Source: an uncultured Alphaproteobacteria bacterium (GTDB lineage Bacteria > Pseudomonadota > Alphaproteobacteria > Sphingomonadales > Sphingomonadaceae). Taken from it: a DNA stretch of 64,000 nucleotides. The DNA lies in the NCBI GenBank assembly GCA_903934325.1, contig CAIZNH010000015.1, positions 1 through 64,000 on the forward strand, written 5' to 3'. The notes beneath the pieces were generated by a model. That model worked only from the letters and a program-made list of their open reading frames with translations. It searched no databases and had not been told where the DNA came from. Shown piece by piece: positions 35,517 through 44,001 of this stretch. A program made the translations under genes and the position numbers. Numbering within the stretch: the first letter of the stretch is position 1; every line of letters starts with the position of its first letter.

Positions 35517-36518
35517 ATGCAGAACCGTGCCTGGCGCATCGCCCGCCGCCCCGAAGGGACAGATTTCGCCGCCGCGCTGGAGCTCGTGGAGGCCCCGCTC
35601 GCCCCGCTGGCCGAGGGCGAAATCCGCATCCGCAATTCGCACCTGTCGATGGATGCCGGCACCCGGATGTGGCTGTCGGACCGCGAGGACGGCTACCAGC
35701 CGCCGCTCCCCGTGGGCGGGCCGATGACGGGGCTGGTGCTGGGCGAGGTGATCGAAAGCCGTGCAGATGGATTCGCCCCCGGCGATCTGGTGCGCGCCTT
35801 CGGCCAGTGGAGCGATATCAGCACCGTCGATGCGGTGATGTCGGGCGCGATTCTGCTCGATCCTTCCGTGGCGGACCGCCGCGCATGGTTCGGCCCGCTC
35901 GGCATGAACGGCTGGACCGCATTGTGGGGCATCGAGACCACCGGCGCGGCGAGGCCAGGCGAAAAGGTGCTGGTCTCCGCCGCCGCCGGAGCGACCGGCA
36001 TCCTCGCGGTGCAGATCGCCAAGCTGCTCGGCTGCGAGGCCTGGGGCATCGCGGGCGGCGCTGCCAAATGCGCTTACCTCAAGGATGAACTGGGGGTCGC
36101 GAGCGCGGTCGATTACAAGGCGGGCGACGTCGCCGCGCAGCTCGATGCAGCGGGCGGCATCGACGTCTATTTCGACAATGTCGGGGGTGCGCTGCTGGAT
36201 CAGGTGCTCACCCGCATGAACCACTATGGGCGGATCGCGGTGTGCGGACTGCTGGCCGATTACACCGCCGGCACGCGCACTGCCCCGCGCGAATTCGATC
36301 AGGTGCTGATGCGGCGGCTGCGGATCGAGGGCTTCTTCTCGCCCGATTTCATGCACGAAGGCCCCGGCCTTACGCGGCGCCTGCGCGAATGGACCGAGAG
36401 CGGCGCGCTCGTCATGCCCTATGACGTGACGCGCGGGCTTGAAAACACCCTCGCCGCCTATGCAAAACTCTTCACCGGCGGCAATATCGGCAAGGTGATC
36501 GTGGAGCTGGATGCATGA
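35517..36518 (+). CDS. NADPH-dependent medium-chain reductase (MDR) 1
   Basis: The 333-residue protein belongs to the zinc-free medium-chain reductase group (leukotriene B4 dehydrogenase/CurA-like) that reduces C=C bonds of enones. The cofactor loop is SAAAGATGILAVQIAKLLG, followed by YFDNVGG. I use the ATG at 35517; an in-frame GTG three codons earlier has no better ribosome site. It overlaps the next gene by four bases (ATGA). Two relatives lie at 51564-52568 and 54944-55954. Confidence 0.88.
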   Translation: MQNRAWRIARRPEGTDFAAALELVEAPLAPLAEGEIRIRNSHLSMDAGTRMWLSDREDGYQPPLPVGGPMTGLVLGEVIESRADGFAPGDLVRAFGQWSDISTVDAVMSGAILLDPSVADRRAWFGPLGMNGWTALWGIETTGAARPGEKVLVSAAAGATGILAVQIAKLLGCEAWGIAGGAAKCAYLKDELGVASAVDYKAGDVAAQLDAAGGIDVYFDNVGGALLDQVLTRMNHYGRIAVCGLLADYTAGTRTAPREFDQVLMRRLRIEGFFSPDFMHEGPGLTRRLREWTESGALVMPYDVTRGLENTLAAYAKLFTGGNIGKVIVELDA

Positions 36519-37054
36519 TGGGAACCCTCGAAGACCGCGAAGCCATCCGCGATATTCTCGCAGCCTATGCCCATGCGATCGACCGGCGGCGCTGGCAGAT
36601 GATGGAGCGCCTGTTCCATGATGATGCCGTCTTCAAGTTCGGGGTGATCGAAGGCGACTGGCGCGGGTTTGTCGAACAGGCCCGCGGCGTGATCGACCCT
36701 TGCCTTGCGACCCAGCACCAGCTCGGCCAGACGATCTTCGGGTTCGAGGACGACACGGTCTGCCACACCGAAACCTACATGACCGCGATGCACACCATCC
36801 CGCCCGGCTACCCGTTGGTGGCGGCCTTCCCGGACAAGGGCGTGATCTACTCGGCCATCGTCGCGGGCCGCTATGTCGATCGCTTCGAGAAACGGGCGGG
36901 TGAGTGGCGTATCGCCCAACGCACCGGCCTTTACGACTGGCGCGAATTCCGGGTGGTGGAGGGCGTGGACCTGTCGAACACGCCCGAGGGCGCGGCGGGC
37001 TATCACGACGAGCGCGATCCTTCGACCGCCGCCGTCAGGCAGTGGCTCGGCTAG
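36515..37054 (+). CDS. SnoaL-like (NTF2-fold) protein
   Basis: The 179-residue protein is of the SnoaL_4 type: EDREAIRDILAAYAHAIDRRRW at the N-terminus, then FHDDAVFKFG and YVDRFEKRAGEWRIAQRTGLYDW. Relatives act as hydroxylating-dioxygenase small-subunit-like proteins or as dehydratases, so the reaction is open. It is coupled to the reductase gene by an ATGA overlap. It resembles the product of 41047-41565 in layout. Confidence 0.83.
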   Translation: MMGTLEDREAIRDILAAYAHAIDRRRWQMMERLFHDDAVFKFGVIEGDWRGFVEQARGVIDPCLATQHQLGQTIFGFEDDTVCHTETYMTAMHTIPPGYPLVAAFPDKGVIYSAIVAGRYVDRFEKRAGEWRIAQRTGLYDWREFRVVEGVDLSNTPEGAAGYHDERDPSTAAVRQWLG

Positions 37055-37065
37055 GCTAGACTAGA

Positions 37066-37473
37066 CTAGGGCCGCTTGAAGGCGAATACGCCGCTCATCG
37101 TCGCGATCTGCTCGTCCCCGCGCCAGATCCCGCCCGAGGTATAGGCGGTGCGCCCGCCCAGCTGGTCGATCCTGACGCGCGCCTCCAGCCAGTCGCCCAG
37201 CTTCGCGCCCAGCAGATAATTCACCGTCAGCGTCACGGTAGACGGGGCAAGCCGCGGGCGTTCGGCATCATAGACCGCATGGCTGAGGGCAACATCGGCA
37301 AAGGTCGAGATCACGCCGCCGTGAGCAGCGTCCTGATAATTGATGTGGTGCGGAACGATGCGCAGGCCCACCACCCGAACGCCGTCCACCGGCGCGCCGA
37401 GATAATAGGGTCCGCCGTGATCGAGAAAGCCCGGGGTGAAACCGGCGGGCTCAAAGCCAGAAGGTGCGTCCAT
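37066..37473 (-). CDS. PaaI-type hotdog thioesterase
   Basis: The 135-residue protein has the hotdog-fold thioesterase signature AAHGGVISTFADVALSHAV and a strand TVTLTVNYLLGAKLGDWLEA. It probably hydrolyses an acyl-CoA formed in the pathway and could release CoA from dead-end thioesters. GGTGGGGGG sits just before the ATG. It is divergent from the acyl-CoA ligase gene and converges on the SnoaL-like gene with an 11-base gap. Confidence 0.86.
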   Translation of the reverse strand: MDAPSGFEPAGFTPGFLDHGGPYYLGAPVDGVRVVGLRIVPHHINYQDAAHGGVISTFADVALSHAVYDAERPRLAPSTVTLTVNYLLGAKLGDWLEARVRIDQLGGRTAYTSGGIWRGDEQIATMSGVFAFKRP

Positions 37474-37559
37474 CCCCCCACCCTAACGCAGCTGCGCACA
37501 GGTGCCGCTATGAATTGTGCCAATGACAGCGCCCCCGCACGCGGGCTATCTCCGAGGGC

Positions 37560-39152
37560 ATGGCAGACACGGCAGCAATCGCGGCATCATCCTTCTGTGA
37601 CATCGTGGCGGATCACGCCCGCAATCAGGGGGATGTAATCGCCTTCACCTATGGCGAGGAGGAGTTCAGCTTCGCCGCGCTCGACGCGGGCGCGAACCGC
37701 ACCGCCAACGGCCTGATCGCGCTGGGGGTGAAGCCGGGGGACCGGGTCGCCTTCCTCGGCAAGAACCACCCGCTCTATTTCGAGGCCTTCGTGGGCGCTG
37801 CGCGGATCGGCGCGGTGATGACGCCCGTCAACTGGCGGCTCGCCCCGCCCGAAGTCGCCTATATCCTCGACAATTGCGGGGCCAATGTCGTCTTCGTCGC
37901 GGAAGGCTTTGCCGCGATGATCGAAGGCGTGCGCGAGGCGGTTCCGCATGTGCAGCACATCATCGGCATCGACGCGCCCGAGCATGACGGCCTTGATTAC
38001 CGCAGCTGGCGCGATGGCTTCCCCGCCACCCCGCCCAAGCATGTGGTGAAGAGCGAGGACGACGCGCTTCAGCTCTACACCTCGGGCACCACCGGCAAGC
38101 CCAAGGGCGCGGTGATGACCCATGGCTCGATCCTCTCCAGCCGCGACGCACTGGCGGCGGCAGACGAGATGCGCGGCTGGCAGGAACCGATTCCGGGCGA
38201 TGTGACGCTGCTGGCCATGCCGTGCTTCCACATCTCCGGCACCGGCACCGGCATCGGCACGATGGTGGCCGGAACCAATTCCATCGTCCTGCCCGAATAT
38301 GATCCGACCAAGGCGCTGGACCTGATCGCAAACTTCAACATCTCGAAGATCTTCCTCGTCCCCGCCGCAATCCAGATCCTGCTCAATCACCCGCGCGTTC
38401 ACGAGGTCGATTTCAGCCGCCTCAAATATATCACCTATGGCGCCTCACCCATCCCGCTCGAACTCATGCGCGAGGCGATGCGGGTGATCGGCTGCGGCTT
38501 CGTGCAGATGTACGGGATGACCGAGACCAGCGGCACCATCGTCGCATTGGATCCCGAAGATCACGTGCCCGAAGGCAGCGCCCGCATGCGCTCGGTCGGC
38601 AAGCCGCTGGCCGGCGTCGAGATCAAGATCATCGACGAGGCGGGCAACCCCGTGCCGGTGGGCACCGTGGGCGAAATCGCCACGCGCTCCAGCAAGAACA
38701 TGCGCGGCTACTGGAACAACCCCGATGCCACCGCCTCCACCATCGATGCGGAAGGCTGGCTGCGCACGGGCGATGCGGGCTATCTCGACGAAGACGGCTA
38801 TCTCTACATCCACGACCGGGTGAAGGACATGATCATCTCCGGCGGCGAGAACGTCTATCCGGCCGAGGTCGAAAACGCGCTCTATTCGCACCCCAAGGTC
38901 GCCGATGTCGCGGTGATCGGCGTGCCGGACGCCAAATGGGGCGAGGCGGTGAAGGCCTGCGTAGTGGTGAAGAAGGGCGAGACCCTGACCGAGGCAGACC
39001 TGATCGCCCACGCCCGCACGCTGATTGCGGGTTACAAGTGCCCCAAGTCGGTCGATTTCATCGAGGCCCTGCCGCGCAACCCCTCGGGCAAGATCCTGCG
39101 CCGCGAGCTGCGCGCGCCTTATTGGGTCGGCAAGGACCGGGCGGTGAACTGA
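37560..39152 (+). CDS. Acyl-CoA ligase (AMP-forming)
   Basis: The 530-residue protein is an ANL-family fatty-acid- or aryl-CoA ligase. It has the ATP loop YTSGTTGKPKG (173-183), YGMTETSG, the RTGDAGYLDEDGYL and VKDMIISGGENVYPAEVE segments, and the C-terminal lysine in PRNPSGKILRREL. It would convert a carboxylated intermediate to its CoA thioester before beta-oxidation. It is the only CoA ligase in the window. The next gene starts two bases after its stop. Confidence 0.94.
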   Translation: MADTAAIAASSFCDIVADHARNQGDVIAFTYGEEEFSFAALDAGANRTANGLIALGVKPGDRVAFLGKNHPLYFEAFVGAARIGAVMTPVNWRLAPPEVAYILDNCGANVVFVAEGFAAMIEGVREAVPHVQHIIGIDAPEHDGLDYRSWRDGFPATPPKHVVKSEDDALQLYTSGTTGKPKGAVMTHGSILSSRDALAAADEMRGWQEPIPGDVTLLAMPCFHISGTGTGIGTMVAGTNSIVLPEYDPTKALDLIANFNISKIFLVPAAIQILLNHPRVHEVDFSRLKYITYGASPIPLELMREAMRVIGCGFVQMYGMTETSGTIVALDPEDHVPEGSARMRSVGKPLAGVEIKIIDEAGNPVPVGTVGEIATRSSKNMRGYWNNPDATASTIDAEGWLRTGDAGYLDEDGYLYIHDRVKDMIISGGENVYPAEVENALYSHPKVADVAVIGVPDAKWGEAVKACVVVKKGETLTEADLIAHARTLIAGYKCPKSVDFIEALPRNPSGKILRRELRAPYWVGKDRAVN

Positions 39153-39153
39153 A

Positions 39154-39672
39154 GTGCTGGCGGTCCGCCAACTCGCCTACAAGGTGAACGACCTTGAGGC
39201 AGCAGCAGCGGCGCACCACCGGCAGTTTGGCTCAGGCCCGTTCTTCGTGCTGCGCCATGTGACGCTTTCCTCCTCGCATCATCGCGGGACGCCGCGACCC
39301 TTCGATCATTCCAGCGCCTATGGCCAATGGGGCAGCGTGATGGTGGAGCTGGTCGTCCAGCACAATGCCGACGACAGCGCCTTGCACGAGATGTTCCCCC
39401 ACGGCTCGGGCTGCGAGGGCCTGCACCATGCGGCGCTGTTCGTCGATGATCTGCAAGACGAGATTGCGCGGTTCGCAGCCGCAGGAGCGCCGCTCGCGCA
39501 ATTGTCGGTCACGCAGACCGGCACGGCCTTCGCCTTTATCGATACGCGCGAAACCCTCGGCCATATGCTCGAACTCTACGAGCCGACGCCGCAGCTGACC
39601 GGGTTCTACGATTTCGTCGCCGCCGCCGCGCAGGGCTGGGACGGGACGGATCTGATCCGCGAGTTGGGTTAG
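39154..39672 (+). CDS. VOC-superfamily (glyoxalase-like) protein
   Basis: The 172-residue protein opens with a GTG and RQLAYKVNDLEAAAAAHHRQFGSGPF, typical of the VOC/glyoxalase fold, and has metal-ligand-like histidines and glutamates in GCEGLHHAALFVDDL and GHMLELYE. It may be an epimerase, an extradiol-type dioxygenase or a lyase. It follows the CoA ligase by one base, so they are one transcript; methylmalonyl-CoA-epimerase-like action is one option. Confidence 0.82.
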   Translation: MLAVRQLAYKVNDLEAAAAAHHRQFGSGPFFVLRHVTLSSSHHRGTPRPFDHSSAYGQWGSVMVELVVQHNADDSALHEMFPHGSGCEGLHHAALFVDDLQDEIARFAAAGAPLAQLSVTQTGTAFAFIDTRETLGHMLELYEPTPQLTGFYDFVAAAAQGWDGTDLIRELG

Positions 39673-40037
39673 GCCCCAGCCAACCCCGGCAGATCGACCA
39701 GCGCCGCGCGGCATTCGGCGTCGGCCAGCGCTGTCACCACCGAAAAGGCGACAAACCCCGGCTCGCCCAGATGGGCGACCACGGCGGCGGCCTCTTCATC
39801 GGTGATCGCGGTATGCTCGAACGGCATCCGTCGGGCATAGGCGATTGCCGCGCGCGTGCCCTCGTCCAAAGTGCTCTCGTCGATCGGCGCGGCATCGATG
39901 CCGTGGACCGTGGCGACCACCTGCTTGATCAGCGCGACCAGCGCCGGATCGAGCGCGCCCTCGGAGCGGTTGCGGAAGGTCGCGTAGTGCTCGGACAGCA
40001 CCGGATCGCTCGCCAGCGCGGCGCAGACGGCGCTCAT
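39669..40037 (-). CDS. CMD/AhpD-like protein lacking CxxC
   Basis: The 122-residue product has an all-helical carboxymuconolactone-decarboxylase-like layout (AIAYARRMPFEHTAITDEEAAAVVAHLG, FVAFSVVTALADAECRAAL), but without the CxxC redox pair of AhpD proteins. It starts on the stop of the CxxC-bearing CMD gene (ATGA at 40034-40037). It may act as a non-redox partner subunit. Its 3' end meets the VOC gene with a four-base overlap. Confidence 0.65.
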   Translation of the reverse strand: MSAVCAALASDPVLSEHYATFRNRSEGALDPALVALIKQVVATVHGIDAAPIDESTLDEGTRAAIAYARRMPFEHTAITDEEAAAVVAHLGEPGFVAFSVVTALADAECRAALVDLPGLAGA

Positions 40038-40567
40038 TCTGCTGCCTCCAGCACCGCGGGCGTGGGCAGCACTGTGCGGTCCATCGCCTCCGGCTCCAGC
40101 CCCATCGTGATCAGCGCCTTGGCAAGCGCGAGGAACAGCGTCACGCCCAGCCCCAACTCGGCGATCTGCGCCGGCGTGAGGTGCCGCTGCAAGGCCGCAC
40201 GCGCATCGCCGTTCAGCAGTTCGGGATCATGGATCAGCGCATCGGTGAACTTCAGCACCGCCTTTTCGGTGTCGGTGAGCTTGGCGCTGGTCTCGTAACC
40301 ATCGGTGATGTCGTCCAGCACCTCCTCGCCAAGGCCCTGCGCCACGGCCTTGTCGAAACGGACATTGCGGCAGAAGCCACATTCCGTGACCCGCGCATTG
40401 CGCATCCGCGCGACTTCCTTGATCCGCGCCGCGAGCACGTCCGAGCCCCAGAACCGGCCATAGAGCGCGAAGAAACTTTCCGCGATCGCTGGCTGGTGCG
40501 CCAGAACCGAACCGAAATGCGCAGGCTCTCCGGCAATGGCCGAGGATATGCGGGGTGTGGTCGACAT
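40034..40567 (-). CDS. Carboxymuconolactone decarboxylase/AhpD-type protein
   Basis: The 177-residue protein has the CMD/AhpD helix pattern with a CxxC pair (Cys63, Cys66 in TECGFCRNVRFDKAV). Family members are gamma-carboxymuconolactone decarboxylases or thiol peroxidases, so it may protect against peroxide or act in the pathway. An AAAGGAGAC site precedes the ATG. It is coupled to the following small CMD-like gene. Confidence 0.85.
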   Translation of the reverse strand: MSTTPRISSAIAGEPAHFGSVLAHQPAIAESFFALYGRFWGSDVLAARIKEVARMRNARVTECGFCRNVRFDKAVAQGLGEEVLDDITDGYETSAKLTDTEKAVLKFTDALIHDPELLNGDARAALQRHLTPAQIAELGLGVTLFLALAKALITMGLEPEAMDRTVLPTPAVLEAAE

Positions 40568-40692
40568 GTGGTGTCTCCTTTGCCCGCAAAGATAACAGGC
40601 GGTGCGGCTGCGTTACCCTCGCCATTTTCGCAGGGGGGAAGGCCGCCGCACGCATGGCAAAAGAACAAGAAACCAACCGAGGGAGTGAGCAC

Positions 40693-41046
40693 ATGCCCGG
40701 CGAAGCACAGCGCGTGATCGAGGAATTCTGGCGCATCCAGGATGATGGCGACTACACCAAACTGGTCGATCTCTTCGCCGAGGACGCCTTCCTCGAAGAC
40801 CCGATCTGGGGCCAGTATCGCGGGCGCGAGGCAATCCTCGGGTTCATGACCACGATGGTCAAGGAAATGGGGACACGCAAAGTCCACTTCACCGTCGACG
40901 AGATCTGCGGCGATGACCACGCCGTCTGGGCACGCTGGACGATGCACATGGACGGCCACGAACCGCGCGGCGGCGTGGGCATCTACAAGGTCGAAGGCGG
41001 CAAGATGACCTATTACCGCGACTACATGGACCCGGCAGGCGAGTAG
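40693..41046 (+). CDS. SnoaL-like (NTF2-fold) protein
   Basis: The 117-residue protein begins RVIEEFWRIQDDGDYTKLVDLFAEDAFLEDP and ends in the NTF2-type strand VEGGKMTYYRDYMDP. Possible isomerase, hydratase or small hydrolase. I chose the ATG at 40693 behind GGGAG; the longer frame reads as leader. Its stop touches the stop of the next, convergent gene (TAG|CTA) with no base between. Confidence 0.83.
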   Translation: MPGEAQRVIEEFWRIQDDGDYTKLVDLFAEDAFLEDPIWGQYRGREAILGFMTTMVKEMGTRKVHFTVDEICGDDHAVWARWTMHMDGHEPRGGVGIYKVEGGKMTYYRDYMDPAGE

Positions 41047-41565
41047 CTACATCCGCCGGTAATCCGGATGGCCGCTTTCCCGCAGATCGAGCATCGGCAG
41101 CGGGAAGGCGGCGTTGGGGCTCGCATCGGGCTGATCGGGCATCGCCATGGTCCAGTCCATGATGTAGCGGCGGCTCGAAATCCGCCATTCGCCCTCTCGC
41201 TTCTCGTAGGTATCGAGATAGCGCCCGCCATACATGTTGCCCTTGTAGGGCTCCTCACCCTCGCGGCGGAAACCCAATGCCACGCCATAGCATTCACCTT
41301 CCGCGGTGGTGGCCGAGGTGAGCTTGACCGAGAGCGGTGCAAGCAGGTGCCAGCGCCGCCCGGTCGAGCGTTCCACCGCCATCACCACCGGCACAAACTC
41401 CGCCGCGGTTCCCTTGAAGAAGCCGTAGTCGATCGCGGCATCGGGCCAGTAGCACCCCGCCTGTCCCTCGTCGTCGAGCCAATCGAGGGTGCGCGAATAA
41501 CGCGCGATGAGTTCCTGGATCGCCTGCTTGTCGAGCAGCTCTTGCAGCACAGCTTCCACGTTCAT
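41047..41565 (-). CDS. SnoaL-like (NTF2-fold) protein
   Basis: The 172-residue protein is of the SnoaL_4 type: QAIQELIARYSRTLDWLDDEG, then YWPDAAIDYGFFKG and GRYLDTYEKREGEWRISSRRYIMDW. The ATG at 41565 overlaps the stop of the ABM-type gene (ATGA), so that start is preferred over one five codons upstream. It is the last gene of a three-gene unit with a P450 and the ABM-type protein, suggesting it acts on the P450 product. Confidence 0.84.
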   Translation of the reverse strand: MNVEAVLQELLDKQAIQELIARYSRTLDWLDDEGQAGCYWPDAAIDYGFFKGTAAEFVPVVMAVERSTGRRWHLLAPLSVKLTSATTAEGECYGVALGFRREGEEPYKGNMYGGRYLDTYEKREGEWRISSRRYIMDWTMAMPDQPDASPNAAFPLPMLDLRESGHPDYRRM

Positions 41566-41963
41566 GCGCGCGCACTCCACCAGGCCGGGATCGACAACGG
41601 AAAGCGTTCCTGCGCGATTGTCATGTTCTCCGAGGCATCGGCGGGCAGCGCCGGATCAGCGGTGTGCGGCAGGCCTCCGCCCGCGCCTTCCACGGGGTCG
41701 ATATATTCGAGTTTGATCCCCGCCAGCACGTCGGCGAAGTCATGGCCTTCGTGATGGTCCGACATCTGGTGATGGTAGAAGGCCCATTTGTCCTTGAAGC
41801 TCAGCAGGCAGTAATAGGACAGCGGCTCCTGCCCCTTCCAGTATTCGTAGCGGATCACGCCTTCTTCGGTGGCGAAGGTGTGGTGGACCATGTCGCGCAT
41901 GATCGCTTCCCACTTTTCCTCCTTGCCGGGCTGGATGGTGATATGCGCGAGCAATGTGGCCAT
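41562..41963 (-). CDS. Antibiotic-biosynthesis-monooxygenase-fold protein
   Basis: The 133-residue protein has the short ABM (dimeric alpha/beta barrel) pattern: HITIQPGKEEKWEAIMRDMV at the start, RYEYWKGQEPLSYYCLLSFKDKWAFYHHQMSDHHE in the middle. Relatives are cofactor-free monooxygenases or decarboxylases. It lies 13 bases after the P450 gene and is coupled to the SnoaL-like gene after it. Confidence 0.82.
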   Translation of the reverse strand: MATLLAHITIQPGKEEKWEAIMRDMVHHTFATEEGVIRYEYWKGQEPLSYYCLLSFKDKWAFYHHQMSDHHEGHDFADVLAGIKLEYIDPVEGAGGGLPHTADPALPADASENMTIAQERFPLSIPAWWSARA

Positions 41964-41976
41964 GTGCGGGCTCCCT

Positions 41977-43287
41977 TCAGGCGGGTGTGAGGTTCAGAAA
42001 CAGGCGGAAGATGCCGAGCATGATCCCGCCCTGATGGCGGAAATCATTGCCGGGCGCGTAGGCGAGATCGGCGAAGGCATCGGCGAGGCGATCCCATGCG
42101 ATCATCTGTTCGAGGCGCGAGATGTTGGAGCCGGGGCATGAGCGCGGCCCCTGACTGAAGGCGAGGTGGCGCGTGGCCGCCTTGCGGTCGAGCTTCAGCT
42201 CCAGCGGGTCTTCGAACTCCGCTTCGTCGATATTGGCCGCCGCCCAGCGCAGGTGGAGCATCGACCCGGCGGGGACCTTCACCCCCTGAAACACCTCGTC
42301 ATGGGCGCAGATGCGGGTCGAAAGCCCCTGCGTGGGCGAACGCAGCCGCATCCCTTCCTCGATGAAAGTGCGGATTGCGGCTCGATCCCCGCGCAATGTG
42401 CCGAACATCCCCGGCCGCTCGCACAGCAATTGCGCCTGTTCGGCCAGCGCATATTGCGTCGTCTCCAGCCCGCCGATCACCATCGCATAGACCACGCCGT
42501 TGATCTCGTCGTCGGTGAGCTTGCGGCCCAGCGCCTGATATTCGACCTGCGTGAGGAAGCTCACCATGTCGTCCTGCGGGTTCGCACGCTTCTCGCGGGT
42601 TTGCTGCGCGACATATTCCTTCATCCCGGCGAGCAAGCGGAACTTCTCGGACGCTTGTTCGGGGGTGAGGATGTTCTTGTGGGTCGTCCCGATCACATAG
42701 GACATGACCTGCGCATTGCCCCATTGTTCGAGGCGCGGAATGTCCGCGAGCGGGAAGCCCAATACGCTCGCCATCACCCGCTGCGGCAGAGGGCGGGCGA
42801 AATCGGCGACGAAGTCCACCGCTTCCCCCCGCTGCGCCTTCTCCAGCATCCCGGCGATCAGATCATCGACATGACCGGTGATCATCGCCGCGTGCCGCGT
42901 GCAGCCGGGGCCGACCCACGGATCGGTCAATTCCTTGCGATGCGCGCGCCACATTTCGGGATCGGGCCGCAGCGAGACGATCGAGGCGACCATCGCGTCG
43001 ATATCGGGAATATGCGTCGGCATCTCGCCCGATTGCTGGATATGCGCGACCAGCAGCGAGAGCGTGGGCGGGAAGCGGTCCCAGTCCATCACCACGCGCC
43101 GGACATCTTCGTATTTGGTGAGCACGAAGGCGTCGCTGTCCGCCGTCAGCCCCTCGCCCGCAAGGCGCTGCACCGGCGCTTCGGCATGCAGGATCGCGTA
43201 GGCATCGTACCAGTGCTCCTGCGCACCGGGGGCGAACAGATCGACCTCGTCCAGCGAGCGCGGCGCGCCCTCGATATCGCCTCGCAA
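41977..43287 (-). CDS. Cytochrome P450 no. 1
   Basis: The 436-residue soluble P450 has the I-helix GGLETT (272-277), the K-helix EEGMR (Glu311, Arg314), and the haem loop FSQGPRSCPG with Cys384 as ligand. It would need a ferredoxin and reductase, which are not here. The start codon is TTG, supported by GGGGAGAGG a few bases upstream and by the lack of any ATG nearby. It heads a P450-ABM-SnoaL unit and is divergent from a CMD gene. Confidence 0.92.
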   Translation of the reverse strand: MRGDIEGAPRSLDEVDLFAPGAQEHWYDAYAILHAEAPVQRLAGEGLTADSDAFVLTKYEDVRRVVMDWDRFPPTLSLLVAHIQQSGEMPTHIPDIDAMVASIVSLRPDPEMWRAHRKELTDPWVGPGCTRHAAMITGHVDDLIAGMLEKAQRGEAVDFVADFARPLPQRVMASVLGFPLADIPRLEQWGNAQVMSYVIGTTHKNILTPEQASEKFRLLAGMKEYVAQQTREKRANPQDDMVSFLTQVEYQALGRKLTDDEINGVVYAMVIGGLETTQYALAEQAQLLCERPGMFGTLRGDRAAIRTFIEEGMRLRSPTQGLSTRICAHDEVFQGVKVPAGSMLHLRWAAANIDEAEFEDPLELKLDRKAATRHLAFSQGPRSCPGSNISRLEQMIAWDRLADAFADLAYAPGNDFRHQGGIMLGIFRLFLNLTPA

Positions 43288-43413
43288 ATCCGCCTCTCCC
43301 CTGCGGGGCGGCTCGCCTGCTTAGCGAATCCGCCAATTGCTGATGCACAGCTTGTCCCGCAGCCTCTCCCTTACGGAAACGGGCTATTTTGTGAGGCCCC
43401 TCGGGAGAGAGAC

Positions 43414-44001
43414 GTGAGCCGCATCACCAAACTGGCGCCAGAGCAATGGGACCAGCGCCTTGTCAGCGCGATCCGGCCGGAAAACCTGACCGATCTCGAA
43501 CAGGGGCTGACGCGCTATTTCGCGCATTGCCCGGAACAGGCGCTGGGGCTGATGGCTTTCGGCGGGGCGCTGAAGATGAACCGTTCGCTGCCCGAACGGC
43601 TGGTGGAACTGGTGCGCCTCAGGGTCGCCTTCTTCAACCAGTGCCGTTCGTGCATGGCGATCCGCTACACCGATGCGGTCGCCGACGGGGTGACCGAGGG
43701 GCTCGTCTGCTCGCTGGAACGCCCGCAGGAAGCAGCTGACCTCTCCGCCGCCGAGAAAGCGGCGATCCGTTACGGCGAGCTGATGGCGACCGATCACCTC
43801 GCGATCGATGATGCGATGTACGAGGAACTGCGCCAGCACTTCACCGAGGCACAGATCGTGGAACTGGGCATGACAGTCGCCTTCTTCGTCGGTTTCGGGC
43901 GGCTCGCCGCGACGTATCACATGGTCGAGGAACTGCCCGAGGCGTTCCGCAAGGCCGAGAAAATCGCGCCTTGGGGCGCAGAAAAGATCCAGGTGCGCTG
44001 A
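43414..44001 (+). CDS. Carboxymuconolactone decarboxylase/AhpD-type protein
   Basis: The 195-residue protein has the CMD/AhpD layout (LPERLVELVRLRVAFFNQCRSCMAIRY) with Cys77-x-x-Cys80. The start is a GTG behind GGGAGAGA; the long open frame upstream is a shadow of the divergent P450. It is joined to the P450 after it by a stop/start overlap (TGATG), so a role tied to that P450, such as peroxide or radical protection, is possible. Confidence 0.85.
   Translation: MSRITKLAPEQWDQRLVSAIRPENLTDLEQGLTRYFAHCPEQALGLMAFGGALKMNRSLPERLVELVRLRVAFFNQCRSCMAIRYTDAVADGVTEGLVCSLERPQEAADLSAAEKAAIRYGELMATDHLAIDDAMYEELRQHFTEAQIVELGMTVAFFVGFGRLAATYHMVEELPEAFRKAEKIAPWGAEKIQVR

Noticed and set aside
39669..40567. 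Frameshifted single CMD gene
   Set aside because: The two frames meet in a clean ATGA overlap with a normal start, and each product has its own full helix set.
42166..43413. N-terminal extension of the CMD gene at 43414
   Set aside because: The frame upstream is antisense to P450 no. 1, and a GTG with a strong ribosome site marks the true start.
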